A stretch of 64,000 bases of DNA, taken from CAVSRC01 sp963750065. Its GTDB lineage: Bacteria; Pseudomonadota; Alphaproteobacteria; Rhizobiales; Kaistiaceae. Position numbers and translations under genes: made by a program. Numbering within the stretch: the first letter of the stretch is position 1; each line of letters opens with the position of its first letter. The stretch spans positions 124,001-188,000 of the forward strand of contig CAVVPK010000024.1 in assembly GCA_963750065.1 (NCBI GenBank), in the 5' to 3' direction. Shown here piece by piece: positions 17,188-25,995 of this stretch. The notes under the pieces are model-generated. The model saw only the letters and a list, made by a program, of their open reading frames with translations. It was not told the origin of the DNA and ran no database searches.

Positions 17188-18228
17188 ATGAAAGCCGTGC
17201 TCTACGAGGCGTTCGCCGAAACCCCGAAGCTGACCACGGTCCCCGACCCGGCGCCCGAACCCCACGGCGCCGTCATCAAGGTCGAGGCGACCGGCATCTG
17301 CCGCAGCGACTGGCACGGCTGGATGGGCCACGATCCCGATATCGTCCTGCCGCATGTTCCCGGCCACGAACTGGCCGGCTTCGTCGCAGCCGTCGGCAGG
17401 GACGTGACCCGCTGGAAGGTGGGCGACCGCGTCACCGTGCCCTTCGTCTGCGGCTGCGGCACCTGTCCCGAATGCCATGCCGGGCAGCAGCAAGTCTGCC
17501 GCCACCAGACCCAGCCGGGCTTCACCCATTGGGGGTCGTTTGCCGAATATGTCGCGATCCACCAGGCGGACCTCAATCTCGTCGGCCTGCCCGAGACGAT
17601 GGATTTCGCCACCGCCGCCAGCCTCGGCTGCCGTTTCGCCACCTCGTTCCGCGCCATCGTCGATCAGGCGCAGACCTCCGCCGGTGAGTGGGTCGCCGTG
17701 CATGGCTGCGGCGGCGTGGGGCTCTCGGCGATCATGATCGCCAAGGCCATCGGCGCCAATGTTGTGGCTGTGGACATCGCCGACGACAAGCTCGCTTTGG
17801 CGAAGGACCTTGGAGCGGTCGCCACCGTCAACGCCGCCAGCGTCGCCGACGTGGCCGAAGCCGTGATCGAGATCACCGGTGGCGGTGCCCATGTCTCGGT
17901 TGATGCGCTGGGCAACCCCGAAACCTGCTTCAACTCGATCCAGAACCTGCGCCGGCGCGGCAGGCACGTCCAGGTCGGCCTCATGCTGGCCGAGCACAGC
18001 ACGCCTGAGGTGCCCATGGCGAAGGTCATCGCCCACGAGCTGGAGATATACGGCAGCCACGGCATCCAGGCGCACCGCTACGCCGCGATCCTTGCCATGG
18101 TCGAGAGCGGCGCGCTCCACCCCGAACGCCTGATCGGAGAGCGCATCGGCCTGGCGCAGGCGATTGGCGCGCTGACCGCCATGGACCGGTTCGAATCGCT
18201 GGGCGTGACGGTCGTCACCAGCTTCTGA
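17188..18228 (+). CDS. Zinc-dependent alcohol dehydrogenase
   Basis: A 346-residue medium-chain dehydrogenase. Catalytic zinc ligands are seen in GICRSDWHGW (Cys) and GHELAG (His-Glu). The structural zinc cysteines are in CGCGTCPECHAGQQQVC. The NAD-binding motif is HGCGGVGLSA. GGAAGG precedes ATG 17188. Its closest type is the broad zinc-binding dehydrogenase group acting on alcohols or aldehydes; substrate is not readable. It is the last gene before the tRNA. Confidence 0.88.
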   Translation: MKAVLYEAFAETPKLTTVPDPAPEPHGAVIKVEATGICRSDWHGWMGHDPDIVLPHVPGHELAGFVAAVGRDVTRWKVGDRVTVPFVCGCGTCPECHAGQQQVCRHQTQPGFTHWGSFAEYVAIHQADLNLVGLPETMDFATAASLGCRFATSFRAIVDQAQTSAGEWVAVHGCGGVGLSAIMIAKAIGANVVAVDIADDKLALAKDLGAVATVNAASVADVAEAVIEITGGGAHVSVDALGNPETCFNSIQNLRRRGRHVQVGLMLAEHSTPEVPMAKVIAHELEIYGSHGIQAHRYAAILAMVESGALHPERLIGERIGLAQAIGALTAMDRFESLGVTVVTSF

Positions 18229-18274
18229 CGGGTGGGCGCGCTACCTGGCGCTCAATCACTCGCTCACTGGAAGG

Positions 18275-18351
<77 letters not shown>

Positions 18352-18489
18352 ATCCTTGTAATCTGCCGGCGCGCCGCCGTTTTGAGCGGTCTGCCGGGCC
18401 TGTCTGCGGCGGGTTGGGACCCGTCGCCCGGACAAGCGCGCGGACATTAGGCCGCGATTGGCTCCCGGATCAAGACCGCTGTCGCGCGA

Positions 18490-18873
18490 TCAGCGGTCTT
18501 CCTCCTCGACGCCGCCGATGATGTCGCCGACATCCTCCTCGTCGTCCTCTTCCTCGTCGGGCAGGAAGGTGTCGTCGTCATCGTCCGCTTCGACCTCCTC
18601 GTCCGCGCCGGGAACCTTGACGGCGCCGCTGTCCGCGACCTCGTCGTCGGCCTCCTCCAGCGACACCAGCTCCGGCGCCACGGCCTCTTCGGCCTCTTCC
18701 TCGACCACTGCCTTGGGCGGCTTGACGCTGGCCGTTTGCGGACGCGCCCGGCTCACCGCCACCTCGAACGCGGTGCCGCATCTGGGGCACACGATCGGGT
18801 CGTGATTCAGGTCGTAATATCGCGCACCGCAGTTTGGACAGAGCCGCTTTGTTCCGAGCTCAGCTTTCGTCAC
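18490..18873 (-). CDS. TIGR02300-type protein with zinc ribbon and acidic tail
   Basis: A 127-residue protein restricted, as far as I know, to Alphaproteobacteria (FYDLN-acid family). Residues 12-35 form a zinc ribbon, CPNCGARYYDLN and CPRC, resembling those of nucleic-acid binding proteins. From about residue 58 to the end the protein is highly acidic, with runs of Asp and Glu, so probably disordered. Function is unknown. It is divergent from aroA and next to tRNA-Ala. The repetitive GAC/GAG codons also give spurious frames on the other strand. Confidence 0.9.
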   Translation of the reverse strand: MTKAELGTKRLCPNCGARYYDLNHDPIVCPRCGTAFEVAVSRARPQTASVKPPKAVVEEEAEEAVAPELVSLEEADDEVADSGAVKVPGADEEVEADDDDDTFLPDEEEDDEEDVGDIIGGVEEEDR

Positions 18874-19092
18874 GATTTATGCCTCGTCCCGACGTTAAGC
18901 GGCCCCCCCATAATGCGCGCGCCCGGCACTGTCAAAACCATTTCTCACGGGGCCGCAGGAAGGATGACCTGCCTGCCCTGCTATGCTATCCGGACGGCGC
19001 GGGCAAGGGCCGCGCGCCGGCGGCAGGGGCCTGGGTCCGGCGGCCGGCACGTCCCGGTCAAAAGCGGGCGGCAATCGGAGCGAAGATCGGAC

Positions 19093-20439
19093 ATGTCGGG
19101 CGACAATTCAGCGGCGCCACTGACGGCACGGGCGTCGGGACCGCTTGCCGGAGCGATCCGGCCCCCGGGCGACAAGTCGATTTCCCACCGTGCCATCATG
19201 CTGGGGGCGCTTGCCGTCGGCGAAACCACGGTGGACGGCCTGCTCGAGGGCGACGATATCCTCGCCACGGTGTCCGCCATGCGCGCCTTCGGGGCGACCG
19301 TCAGCCGCACCGGCGCCGGTGCCTGGCGGGTCAATGGGCTGGGCGTCGGCGGCCTGCTCGAGCCCGAGGGGGTGATCGATTACGGCAATGCCGGCACCGG
19401 CGTCCGCCTGGCGCTGGGCATCGCCGGCAGCCATGCCTTCGCCACCACCTTCACCGGCGACGCCTCGCTGGTGCAGCGCCCGATGGGCCGCGTGCTCGAC
19501 CCGCTGCGCCGCATGGGCGTCCAGGTCATCGCCCGCTCGAACGACCGCCTGCCGGCCACCGTGCGCGGACCCGCGACCCTGGTGCCGATCGAGTACCGCG
19601 TGCCGGTCCCGTCGGCCCAGGTCAAGTCGGCCGTTCTGCTGGCGGCGTTGAACAGCGGTGGCGTCACCACCGTCATCGAGCCGGTCGCCACCCGTGATCA
19701 CACCGAGCGCATGCTGGCCGCCTTCGGCGCCGCAATAGAGGTCGAGGAGGGCAGCGACGGCAGCCGCACCATCCGCCTGGAAGGCGGCCGCAATCTTAAA
19801 TCCCAGGTGATCGCCGTGCCCGGCGACCCCAGTTCCGCGGCCTTTCCGCTGGTCGCGGCGTTGATCGTCCCGGGCTCCGATGTCGTGATCGAGAATGTGC
19901 TCCTCAATCCGACCCGCATCGGGCTGATCGACACGCTGATCGAGATGGGCGCCGACATTGCCATCGGCAAAAAGCACGGGGTCGGCGGCGAGGAGGTCGG
20001 CGACATCCGCGTCAAGGCGAGCCGCCTCAGGGGCGTGACGGTGCCGGCGTCCCGCGCGCCTTTCATGATCGACGAATACCCGGTGCTCGCCGTCGCCGCC
20101 GCCTTTGCGGAGGGTGAGACGGTGATGGAAGGCATTGGCGAGATGCGGGTGAAAGAATCGGACCGCATCGCCTCCGTGGTCGCCGGGCTCAAGGCCAACG
20201 GCGTCGCGGTGGAGGACACACCCGATTCCATGGCCGTGACCGGCGCCGCAAAGGTGCCCGGCGGCGGCTTGGTCGCCACCCATCTCGATCACCGCATCGC
20301 CATGAGTTTCGTTGTGCTTGGGCTGGCGTCACAGAAACCGGTAACCGTGGACGACGCGAAGCCGATTGCCACCAGCTTTCCGGACTTCCGCGCCCTCATG
20401 ACCGCTCTGGGAGCGGAATTCGAGGACGCGGGTGCCTAG
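19093..20439 (+). CDS. aroA: 5-enolpyruvylshikimate-3-phosphate synthase, class II
   Basis: A 448-residue EPSP synthase joining shikimate-3-phosphate and phosphoenolpyruvate in the aromatic pathway. It follows the Agrobacterium CP4 enzyme closely: GDKSISHR, RPMGRVLDPLRRMGVQV, SAQVKSAVLLAALN, TRDHTERML, MIDEYPVLAVAAAFAEG and LDHRIAMSF. Residues 98-104 read YGNAGTG; CP4 has Ala100 at the position that here is Gly101. ATG 19093 follows a GGA-rich stretch; the frame is open upstream but without family similarity. The order aroA-cmk-rpsA is common in proteobacteria. Confidence 0.95.
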   Translation: MSGDNSAAPLTARASGPLAGAIRPPGDKSISHRAIMLGALAVGETTVDGLLEGDDILATVSAMRAFGATVSRTGAGAWRVNGLGVGGLLEPEGVIDYGNAGTGVRLALGIAGSHAFATTFTGDASLVQRPMGRVLDPLRRMGVQVIARSNDRLPATVRGPATLVPIEYRVPVPSAQVKSAVLLAALNSGGVTTVIEPVATRDHTERMLAAFGAAIEVEEGSDGSRTIRLEGGRNLKSQVIAVPGDPSSAAFPLVAALIVPGSDVVIENVLLNPTRIGLIDTLIEMGADIAIGKKHGVGGEEVGDIRVKASRLRGVTVPASRAPFMIDEYPVLAVAAAFAEGETVMEGIGEMRVKESDRIASVVAGLKANGVAVEDTPDSMAVTGAAKVPGGGLVATHLDHRIAMSFVVLGLASQKPVTVDDAKPIATSFPDFRALMTALGAEFEDAGA

Positions 20440-20488
20440 CACTGCTCTGCGGATGGCGGCCATGAGCCGGATCGCGACAGGCTTCCCT

Positions 20489-20507
20489 CTCCCCTGCAAA
20501 GGGGGAG
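20489..20507. repeat. REP-like CTCCCC/GGGGAG inverted repeat
   Basis: CTCCCC at 20489-20494 pairs with GGGGAG at 20502-20507 over a short loop in the gap between aroA and cmk. Short palindromes of this composition are frequent between genes in Rhizobiales genomes. Only one copy was noticed here. It also supplies a purine run ahead of the possible GTG 20512 start of cmk. Confidence 0.4.
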
Positions 20508-20529
20508 ATGGGTGCCCGTGGGGCCACCC

Positions 20530-21162
20530 ATGATCATCGCCATCGATGGACCGGCCGCCGCCGGCAAGGGGACTCTCGCCCAACGCCTGGCGGCGCATTA
20601 CCGCCTGCCCTATCTCGACACCGGCCTGCTCTACCGCCTGACCGGCAGGATGATGGCCGAACGCGGCCTCGACCCCGACGACCCGGCGGCCGCCACTGAG
20701 GTGGCCCGGGCCCTCGAGCCTGCGCTGCTCGCCGATCCCGGCCTGCGCGGCCACGAGGCCGGCGAACTGGCCTCGCGGGTCGCCGTCCACGCCGGGGTCA
20801 GGGCGGCGCTGCTCGACTTCCAGCGCGCTTTCGCCGCCGGCCCTGAGGGCGCCGTGCTCGACGGCCGCGACATCGGCACCGCGGTGTGCCCGAACGCCGA
20901 TATCAAGATCTTCGTCACCGCCTCTCCCGAGGTCCGCGCCCGCCGGCGCACCGACGAGCTCAACGCCAAGGGCCGGGCGGTCGACTATCGAACCATCCTC
21001 GCCGAGATCAGGGGCCGCGACGCCCGCGATTCCGGCCGCGCCGCCGCCCCCCTGAAGGCGGCCGGGGATGCTTACTTGCTCGATACCAGCGACAAGGATA
21101 TAGAAACCGCGTTCCGCGCGGCGGTTGACATTGTCGACCAGGCCATGGGCGGACGCGACTGA
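20530..21162 (+). CDS. cmk: Cytidylate kinase
   Basis: A 210-residue kinase that phosphorylates CMP and dCMP. The P-loop GPAAAGKGT is at residues 7-15, followed by LPYLDTGLLYR, LDGRDIGTAVCP with the nucleotide-binding arginine, and RRRTDEL in the lid. ATG 20530 gives the canonical MIIAIDGP start; GTG 20512, preceded by GGGGGAG, would add six residues and cannot be excluded. It lies between aroA and rpsA and is probably cotranscribed with aroA. Confidence 0.93.
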   Translation: MIIAIDGPAAAGKGTLAQRLAAHYRLPYLDTGLLYRLTGRMMAERGLDPDDPAAATEVARALEPALLADPGLRGHEAGELASRVAVHAGVRAALLDFQRAFAAGPEGAVLDGRDIGTAVCPNADIKIFVTASPEVRARRRTDELNAKGRAVDYRTILAEIRGRDARDSGRAAAPLKAAGDAYLLDTSDKDIETAFRAAVDIVDQAMGGRD

Positions 21163-21203
21163 CGGAAATGTTGCTCCGCAAAGGGGCGGATTTCCGGCTT
21201 TTC
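21163..21203 (+). terminator. Probable terminator after cmk
   Basis: CGGAAAT at 21163-21169 pairs perfectly with ATTTCCG at 21190-21196, with an inner CCGC/GCGG pairing. The stem is followed by GCTTTTCG. It starts directly after the cmk stop and separates cmk from the roughly 190-base rpsA leader. Confidence 0.5.
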
Positions 21204-21392
21204 GTGTTGCCCGGCTTCTTCGATTGACCGCTGGCCCCGCTTTGCTTGGCGGACGGAACGGGAACTGCCGACTTCATGACCCTCGTGCGCCACGCCGCCA
21301 TCAGGAGCGGGTGTTCTTTTCAGACCGGGTCGTGAAGAAGGTCCGATCAACGCCAACCGCCGGTCTGCGCCGCCGGCGAAGCAGGAGTATCA

Positions 21393-23132
21393 ATGCCTGT
21401 AGCTGCCACCCCCACGAAAGAAGATTTCGCCGCTCTTCTCGATGAGACCTTCAACTCCGATCAGGTGATGGAGGGAGCGGTCATCAAGGGGACAGTCGTC
21501 GCGATCGAAAAGGATCTCGCCGTCATCGACGTCGGCCTCAAGACCGAGGGCCGCGTTCCGCTCAAGGAATTTACCGTACCCGGCCGCGAACCGGACCTTA
21601 AGGTCGGCGACGAGGTCGAGGTCTATCTCGAGCGCATCGAGAATGCGCTTGGCGAGGCCGTACTCAGCCGCGAGAAGGCCCGCCGCGAGGAGAGCTGGGT
21701 CAAGCTCGAGGTGAGCTTCAACAAGAACGAGAAGGTGACCGGCGTCATCTTCAACCAGGTCAAGGGCGGCTTCACCGTCGATCTCGACGGCGCCGTGGCC
21801 TTCCTGCCGCGCAGCCAGGTCGACATCCGCCCGGTGCGCGACGTGTCGCCGCTGATGCACACGCCGCAGCCCTTCCAGATCCTCAAGATGGACAAGCGCC
21901 GCGGCAACATCGTCGTGTCGCGCCGCACCGTGCTGGAAGAGACCCGCGCCGAGCAGCGTTCGGAGCTGGTGCAGAGCCTCGAGGAAGGCCAGATCATCGA
22001 CGGCGTGGTCAAGAACATCACCGACTACGGCGCCTTCGTCGATCTCGGCGGCATCGACGGCCTGCTGCACGTCACCGATATCGCCTGGCGGCGCATCAAC
22101 CACCCGTCCGAGGTGCTGTCGATCGGCCAGACCGTCAAGGTGCAGATCATCCGGGTCAATCACGAGACCCACCGCATCTCGCTCGGCATGAAGCAGCTCG
22201 AGGCCGATCCCTGGCAGGGCATCGAGGCCAAGTATCCGGTCGGCGTGAAGTTCAAGGGCCGGGTGACCAACATCACCGACTACGGCGCCTTCGTCGAGCT
22301 GGAGCCCGGCATCGAGGGCCTGATCCACGTCTCCGAGATGAGCTGGACCAAGAAGAACGTCCACCCCGGCAAGATCGTTTCGACCAGCCAGGAAGTCGAG
22401 GTGATGATCCTCGAGGTCGATCCGGTGAAGCGGCGCATCTCGCTTGGCCTCAAGCAGACGCTCGCCAATCCGTGGGAGACTTTCGCCGAGAAGTACCCGC
22501 AGGGCACGATCGTCGAGGGGGAGGTCAAGAACAAGACCGAGTTCGGCCTGTTCATCGGCCTCGACGGCGATGTCGACGGCATGGTCCACCTGTCGGATCT
22601 CGACTGGAACCGTCCGGGCGAGCAGGCGATCGAGGACTACAACCGCGGCGACACGGTGCGCGCCCAGGTGCTCGACGTCGATGTCGAGAAGGAGCGCATC
22701 TCGCTCGGCATCAAGCAGGTCGGCGGCGATCCCTTCGCCGATGCTGCGGCTTCCGGCGAGGTCCGCAAGGGCGCGGTCGTCACCTGCGAGGTCATCGACG
22801 TCAAGGATGCCGGCATCGATGTCAGGATCGCCGACACCGACCTCACTGCCTTCATCCGTCGCTCCGATCTGTCGCGTGACCGGTCCGAACAGCGGCCGGA
22901 GCGCTTCGCCAAGGGCGAGAAGGTCGACGCGCGGGTGACCAACTTCGACAAGAAGAGCCGCAAGATCTCGCTGTCGATCAAGGCCCTCGAGATCGCCGAA
23001 GAGAAGGAAGCCGTCGCTCAGTACGGCTCCTCCGACTCCGGCGCTTCGCTCGGCGACATCCTCGGTGCCGCATTGAAGGCGCGCGAGGAAGGCGGCGAGG
23101 AAGTCAGCGAGGCAGAAGAAAGCGAAGAATAG
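21393..23132 (+). CDS. rpsA: 30S ribosomal protein S1
   Basis: A 579-residue protein with six S1/OB-fold repeats, each ending in motifs such as RISLGMKQ, RISLGLKQ, RISLGIKQ and KISLSIKAL. Repeats three and four contain the near-identical NITDYGAFVDLGGIDGLLHV and NITDYGAFVELEPGIEGLIHV. It binds mRNA leaders on the small ribosomal subunit. The strong site CAGGAG precedes ATG 21393. The tail is acidic. A leader of about 190 bases with no other gene precedes it, suggesting its own promoter and possibly autoregulation as in other bacteria. Confidence 0.97.
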   Translation: MPVAATPTKEDFAALLDETFNSDQVMEGAVIKGTVVAIEKDLAVIDVGLKTEGRVPLKEFTVPGREPDLKVGDEVEVYLERIENALGEAVLSREKARREESWVKLEVSFNKNEKVTGVIFNQVKGGFTVDLDGAVAFLPRSQVDIRPVRDVSPLMHTPQPFQILKMDKRRGNIVVSRRTVLEETRAEQRSELVQSLEEGQIIDGVVKNITDYGAFVDLGGIDGLLHVTDIAWRRINHPSEVLSIGQTVKVQIIRVNHETHRISLGMKQLEADPWQGIEAKYPVGVKFKGRVTNITDYGAFVELEPGIEGLIHVSEMSWTKKNVHPGKIVSTSQEVEVMILEVDPVKRRISLGLKQTLANPWETFAEKYPQGTIVEGEVKNKTEFGLFIGLDGDVDGMVHLSDLDWNRPGEQAIEDYNRGDTVRAQVLDVDVEKERISLGIKQVGGDPFADAAASGEVRKGAVVTCEVIDVKDAGIDVRIADTDLTAFIRRSDLSRDRSEQRPERFAKGEKVDARVTNFDKKSRKISLSIKALEIAEEKEAVAQYGSSDSGASLGDILGAALKAREEGGEEVSEAEESEE

Positions 23133-23167
23133 ACCGGCGACCTGAGCCGACTTCGCAAGATCAGTTG

Positions 23168-23204
23168 CGGCCCGCGCTTGTCCAGCGCGGGCCGTTTTCG
23201 TTTG
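23168..23204 (+). terminator. Rho-independent terminator of rpsA
   Basis: CGGCCCGCGC at 23168-23177 and GCGCGGGCCG at 23185-23194 form a perfect 10-bp stem with a seven-base loop, followed by TTTTCGTTT. It lies 36 bases after the rpsA stop. Confidence 0.92.
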
Positions 23205-23282
23205 TGCGCTGCCGCGGCCCCTTGCCCGCATGCCGTTAAGGCGCTAACCCACCGGGCTTGGGGAACTTAAGAGGCCTGACCC

Positions 23283-24293
23283 ATGTCCATGACCGCCGAC
23301 CAGATCGTCGACCGTCGCCGACTGCGCCGAAAGCTGTCGTTCTGGCGCGTCGTCGGCTTTCTGGCCATCCTGATCATCATCGCCGGCGCCGTCATCGCCC
23401 TTGCCGGGCGCAATGCCTTTCCGCTGATTCAAGAGCCGCAGATCGCCCGCATCACCATTTCCGGCTTCATCGCCAACGACCGCAGTCGCGATGAAATGCT
23501 GGCCAGGCTCGCCAGGACCGACGCCGTCAAGGGCGTCATCGTTTCCATCGATTCGACCGGCGGCGCCACCGCCGGCGGCGAGGCGCTCTACGAGGGCGTC
23601 CGCAAGCTGGCGCAGAAGAAGCCGACGGTCGCCACCATCGCCACCTTCGGCGCCTCGGCCGCCTACATGACCGCGATCGCCACCGACCACATCGTCGCGC
23701 GGCGCACTTCGATCACCGGCTCCATCGGCGTGCTCTTCCAGTATCCGGAAGTCAGCGACCTCCTCAAGAACCTCGGCGTCAAGGTCGAGGACATCAAGAG
23801 CGCGCCGCTGAAAGCCCAGCCGAACCCGTTCGAGCCGACCACCGACCAGGCACGCCAGGTCATTCAGGGCGTGGTCGACGATTCCTTCAATTGGTTCGTC
23901 GACATCGTCGCCGAGCGCCGCGGACTCGCCCGCGCCGACGCGCTGTCGCTTGCCGATGGCCGCATCTACACCGGCCAGCAGGCGCTGGAAGCGAACCTGA
24001 TCGACGAGATCGGCGGCGAGCAGGCGGCGGTCACGTGGCTGGGCAGCAAGGGCGTCGACACGCACCTGCCGGTGCGCGACTGGAGGCCCGCGTCCGCCGG
24101 CCGCGGCCTGTTTTCGGTTGCCGATGCTGCTGTGCTGTGGGTCGCGCAAAAGACCGGCATTGCGCCGGAACTGCTGCGTGGCAGCTTCCTGGACCGAATT
24201 CTTCCGCAAAGTCTTCAGCTTGACGGCCTTATGTCGGTTTGGCAGGGTTCTGCCGGCGCTGGCGCGCAGCCTGCCGAGGGGGCAGCCCAATGA
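23283..24293 (+). CDS. sppA: Signal peptide peptidase SppA, short form
   Basis: A 336-residue S49 peptidase that degrades cleaved signal peptides at the inner membrane. One N-terminal membrane helix covers about residues 22-42. The nucleophile is Ser125 in FGASAAYM. The general base is one of the lysines in IKSAPLKAQ (Lys172 or Lys177). GSIGVLF follows the usual pattern. This is the single-domain form, half the length of the E. coli enzyme, forming oligomers to complete the active site. It overlaps ihfB by ATGA. Confidence 0.92.
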   Translation: MSMTADQIVDRRRLRRKLSFWRVVGFLAILIIIAGAVIALAGRNAFPLIQEPQIARITISGFIANDRSRDEMLARLARTDAVKGVIVSIDSTGGATAGGEALYEGVRKLAQKKPTVATIATFGASAAYMTAIATDHIVARRTSITGSIGVLFQYPEVSDLLKNLGVKVEDIKSAPLKAQPNPFEPTTDQARQVIQGVVDDSFNWFVDIVAERRGLARADALSLADGRIYTGQQALEANLIDEIGGEQAAVTWLGSKGVDTHLPVRDWRPASAGRGLFSVADAAVLWVAQKTGIAPELLRGSFLDRILPQSLQLDGLMSVWQGSAGAGAQPAEGAAQ

Positions 24294-24568
24294 TCAAATC
24301 GGAACTGGTTCAGAAGCTGTCTGAGCAGAACCCGCATCTCTACCAGCGCGACGTCGAGAACATCGTCAACTCCATCCTCAACGAGATCACCAACGCGCTG
24401 TCGCGCGGCGACCGCGTCGAGCTGCGCGGCTTCGGTGCCTTCTCCGTCAAGAACCGCCCGGCGCGTACGGGGCGCAACCCGCGCACCGGCTCCAAGGTGG
24501 CGGTAACCGAGAAATACGTGCCCTTCTTCAAGACCGGCAAGGAGATGCGCGAGCGCCTCAATTCGTGA
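24290..24568 (+). CDS. ihfB: Integration host factor subunit beta
   Basis: A 92-residue DNA-bending protein of the HU/IHF family. GFGAFSVKNRPARTGRNPRTG contains the DNA-intercalating beta arm (RPARTGRNP, with Pro at the tip). It pairs with IHF alpha, encoded elsewhere. The start overlaps the sppA stop (ATGA). The order rpsA-sppA-ihfB-lapA is common in Alphaproteobacteria. Confidence 0.96.
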   Translation: MIKSELVQKLSEQNPHLYQRDVENIVNSILNEITNALSRGDRVELRGFGAFSVKNRPARTGRNPRTGSKVAVTEKYVPFFKTGKEMRERLNS

Positions 24569-24605
24569 GGCGCTTGTCGGCCGCGTCTCTCGCTGAAGGA
24601 CTGCG

Positions 24606-24953
24606 ATGCGACGTTTCCTGATCCTGTTCGTGCTTCTGCCGCTCGCCGTCGTCGCGGTGGCGCTTTCGGTTGCCAACCGCGAAGCGGTTCGGCTGTCGCT
24701 CGATCCGCTCGGCGGGGCGGCGTCGCGCTGGTCGGTCGAGCTGCCGCTCTTCCTCCTGCTCTTCGCTACCCTGGGTATCGGCATTCTCATCGGCGGCATC
24801 GCCACCTGGATCGGCCAGGGCAAATGGCGCCGGGCGGCGCGTGCCGAGCGCGCCAATACGGCGCGCCTGCGCCAGGATGTCGAGCGCCTGCGCGAGCGCG
24901 TCACCACGGCCCCGGCGCTCGCCCCGCCCTTCTCCGACCGCGACGCGGCATAA
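24606..24953 (+). CDS. LapA family (DUF1049) membrane protein
   Basis: A 115-residue inner-membrane protein. Two hydrophobic helices span about residues 4-22 and 47-69 and are followed by an amphipathic, arginine-rich helix (RRAARAERANTARLRQDVERL) likely forming a coiled coil in the cytoplasm. E. coli LapA works with LapB in controlling lipopolysaccharide synthesis; alphaproteobacterial members are less studied. It is conserved downstream of ihfB. Confidence 0.85.
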   Translation: MRRFLILFVLLPLAVVAVALSVANREAVRLSLDPLGGAASRWSVELPLFLLLFATLGIGILIGGIATWIGQGKWRRAARAERANTARLRQDVERLRERVTTAPALAPPFSDRDAA

Positions 24954-24958
24954 CGCCC

Positions 24959-25903
24959 GTGCGTTTTGTCGGCGCTGCCGAGATCAATTCCGTCCTCGAT
25001 TATCCGCCCCTGGTGGAAGCGCTGGCCGGCGCCTTCCGCTCCGGCATCGTGGCCCCCGTGCGCCACCATCACGCCATCGAGCGGCCGGGCGAGACCGCCA
25101 CCCTGCTCCTCATGCCGGCTTGGGGCTCCGGCGGCGACGGCTTCATCGGCGTCAAGGTCGCCTCGGTCTTCCCGCTGAACGCCGGGCGCGGGAAGCCCAG
25201 CGTCATGGGCACCTATCTGCTTCTTGCCGGCGACAGCGGCGAACCGCTGGCCGGCTTCGACGGCATGGCGCTGACGCTGTGGCGCACCGCCGCCGCCTCG
25301 GCGCTGGCCGCAAGCCATCTCGCCCGGCCCGATGCCGGCCACATGGCGATGATCGGCGCCGGCGCGCTCGCCCCCCGGCTGATTGCCGCCCATGCCGCCG
25401 TGCGGCCGATCGAGACGGTGACGATCTGGAATCGCACGCCGGAGACCGCCGAGCGCCTTGCCGTGGCCCTCGACCGCCCCGGGCTCACTGTGACCGCCAC
25501 GCGCGACCGCGAAGCGGCCGTGCGCGCGGCCGACATCGTCTCGGTCGCCACCATGAGCCCGACGCCGCTGGTCGAAGGCGCCTGGCTGAAGCCCGGCGCC
25601 CATGTCGACCTCGTCGGCGCCTATGCGCCGCATATGCGGGAAGCCGACGACGATGCCATTCGCGATGTCACGGTCTATGTCGACACACGCGACGGCGCGC
25701 TGAAGGAGGCCGGCGACATCGTCCAGCCCATCGCCGCCGGGGTGATCGGCGAGGCCGACATTGCCGGCGACCTCTTCGACCTCTGCCGCGACATGGCGCC
25801 CGGACGCCAGTCGGACGACGAGATCACGCTCTTCAAGTCGGTTGGCTCGGCCATCGAGGACCTCGCCGCGGCGATCCTCGTCTGGCAGCGGCTGGCGGGC
25901 TGA
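24959..25903 (+). CDS. Ornithine cyclodeaminase / mu-crystallin family protein
   Basis: About 314 residues from GTG 24959, five bases after the lapA stop. The Rossmann part contains MIGAGALAPRLIAAHA and the following VTIWNRTPE. VGAYAPHMREADDD is typical of the family. Members include ornithine cyclodeaminase and pyrroline-2-carboxylate / piperideine-2-carboxylate reductases; the latter is favoured in annotations of alphaproteobacterial relatives, but the catalytic specificity cannot be settled here. GTG is the only start that avoids an unlikely 45-residue extension. Confidence 0.82.
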   Translation: MRFVGAAEINSVLDYPPLVEALAGAFRSGIVAPVRHHHAIERPGETATLLLMPAWGSGGDGFIGVKVASVFPLNAGRGKPSVMGTYLLLAGDSGEPLAGFDGMALTLWRTAAASALAASHLARPDAGHMAMIGAGALAPRLIAAHAAVRPIETVTIWNRTPETAERLAVALDRPGLTVTATRDREAAVRAADIVSVATMSPTPLVEGAWLKPGAHVDLVGAYAPHMREADDDAIRDVTVYVDTRDGALKEAGDIVQPIAAGVIGEADIAGDLFDLCRDMAPGRQSDDEITLFKSVGSAIEDLAAAILVWQRLAG

Positions 25904-25995
25904 AACGGGCGGTTTTCGGCCCTTCCGGCGGTGTCTGGGGCTGACGTCCGGCCGCTGTTGGACTCCTTCCCCGTTTCGTGCCAAATGCAGCCCCC

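Noticed and set aside
21276..21335. A 19-codon leader frame before rpsA
   Set aside because: No ribosome binding site and no sign of an attenuation structure; expected by chance.
21390..23231. A 613-residue frame antisense to rpsA
   Set aside because: Mirror of the repetitive S1 domains, rich in Asp, Leu and His with no family pattern.
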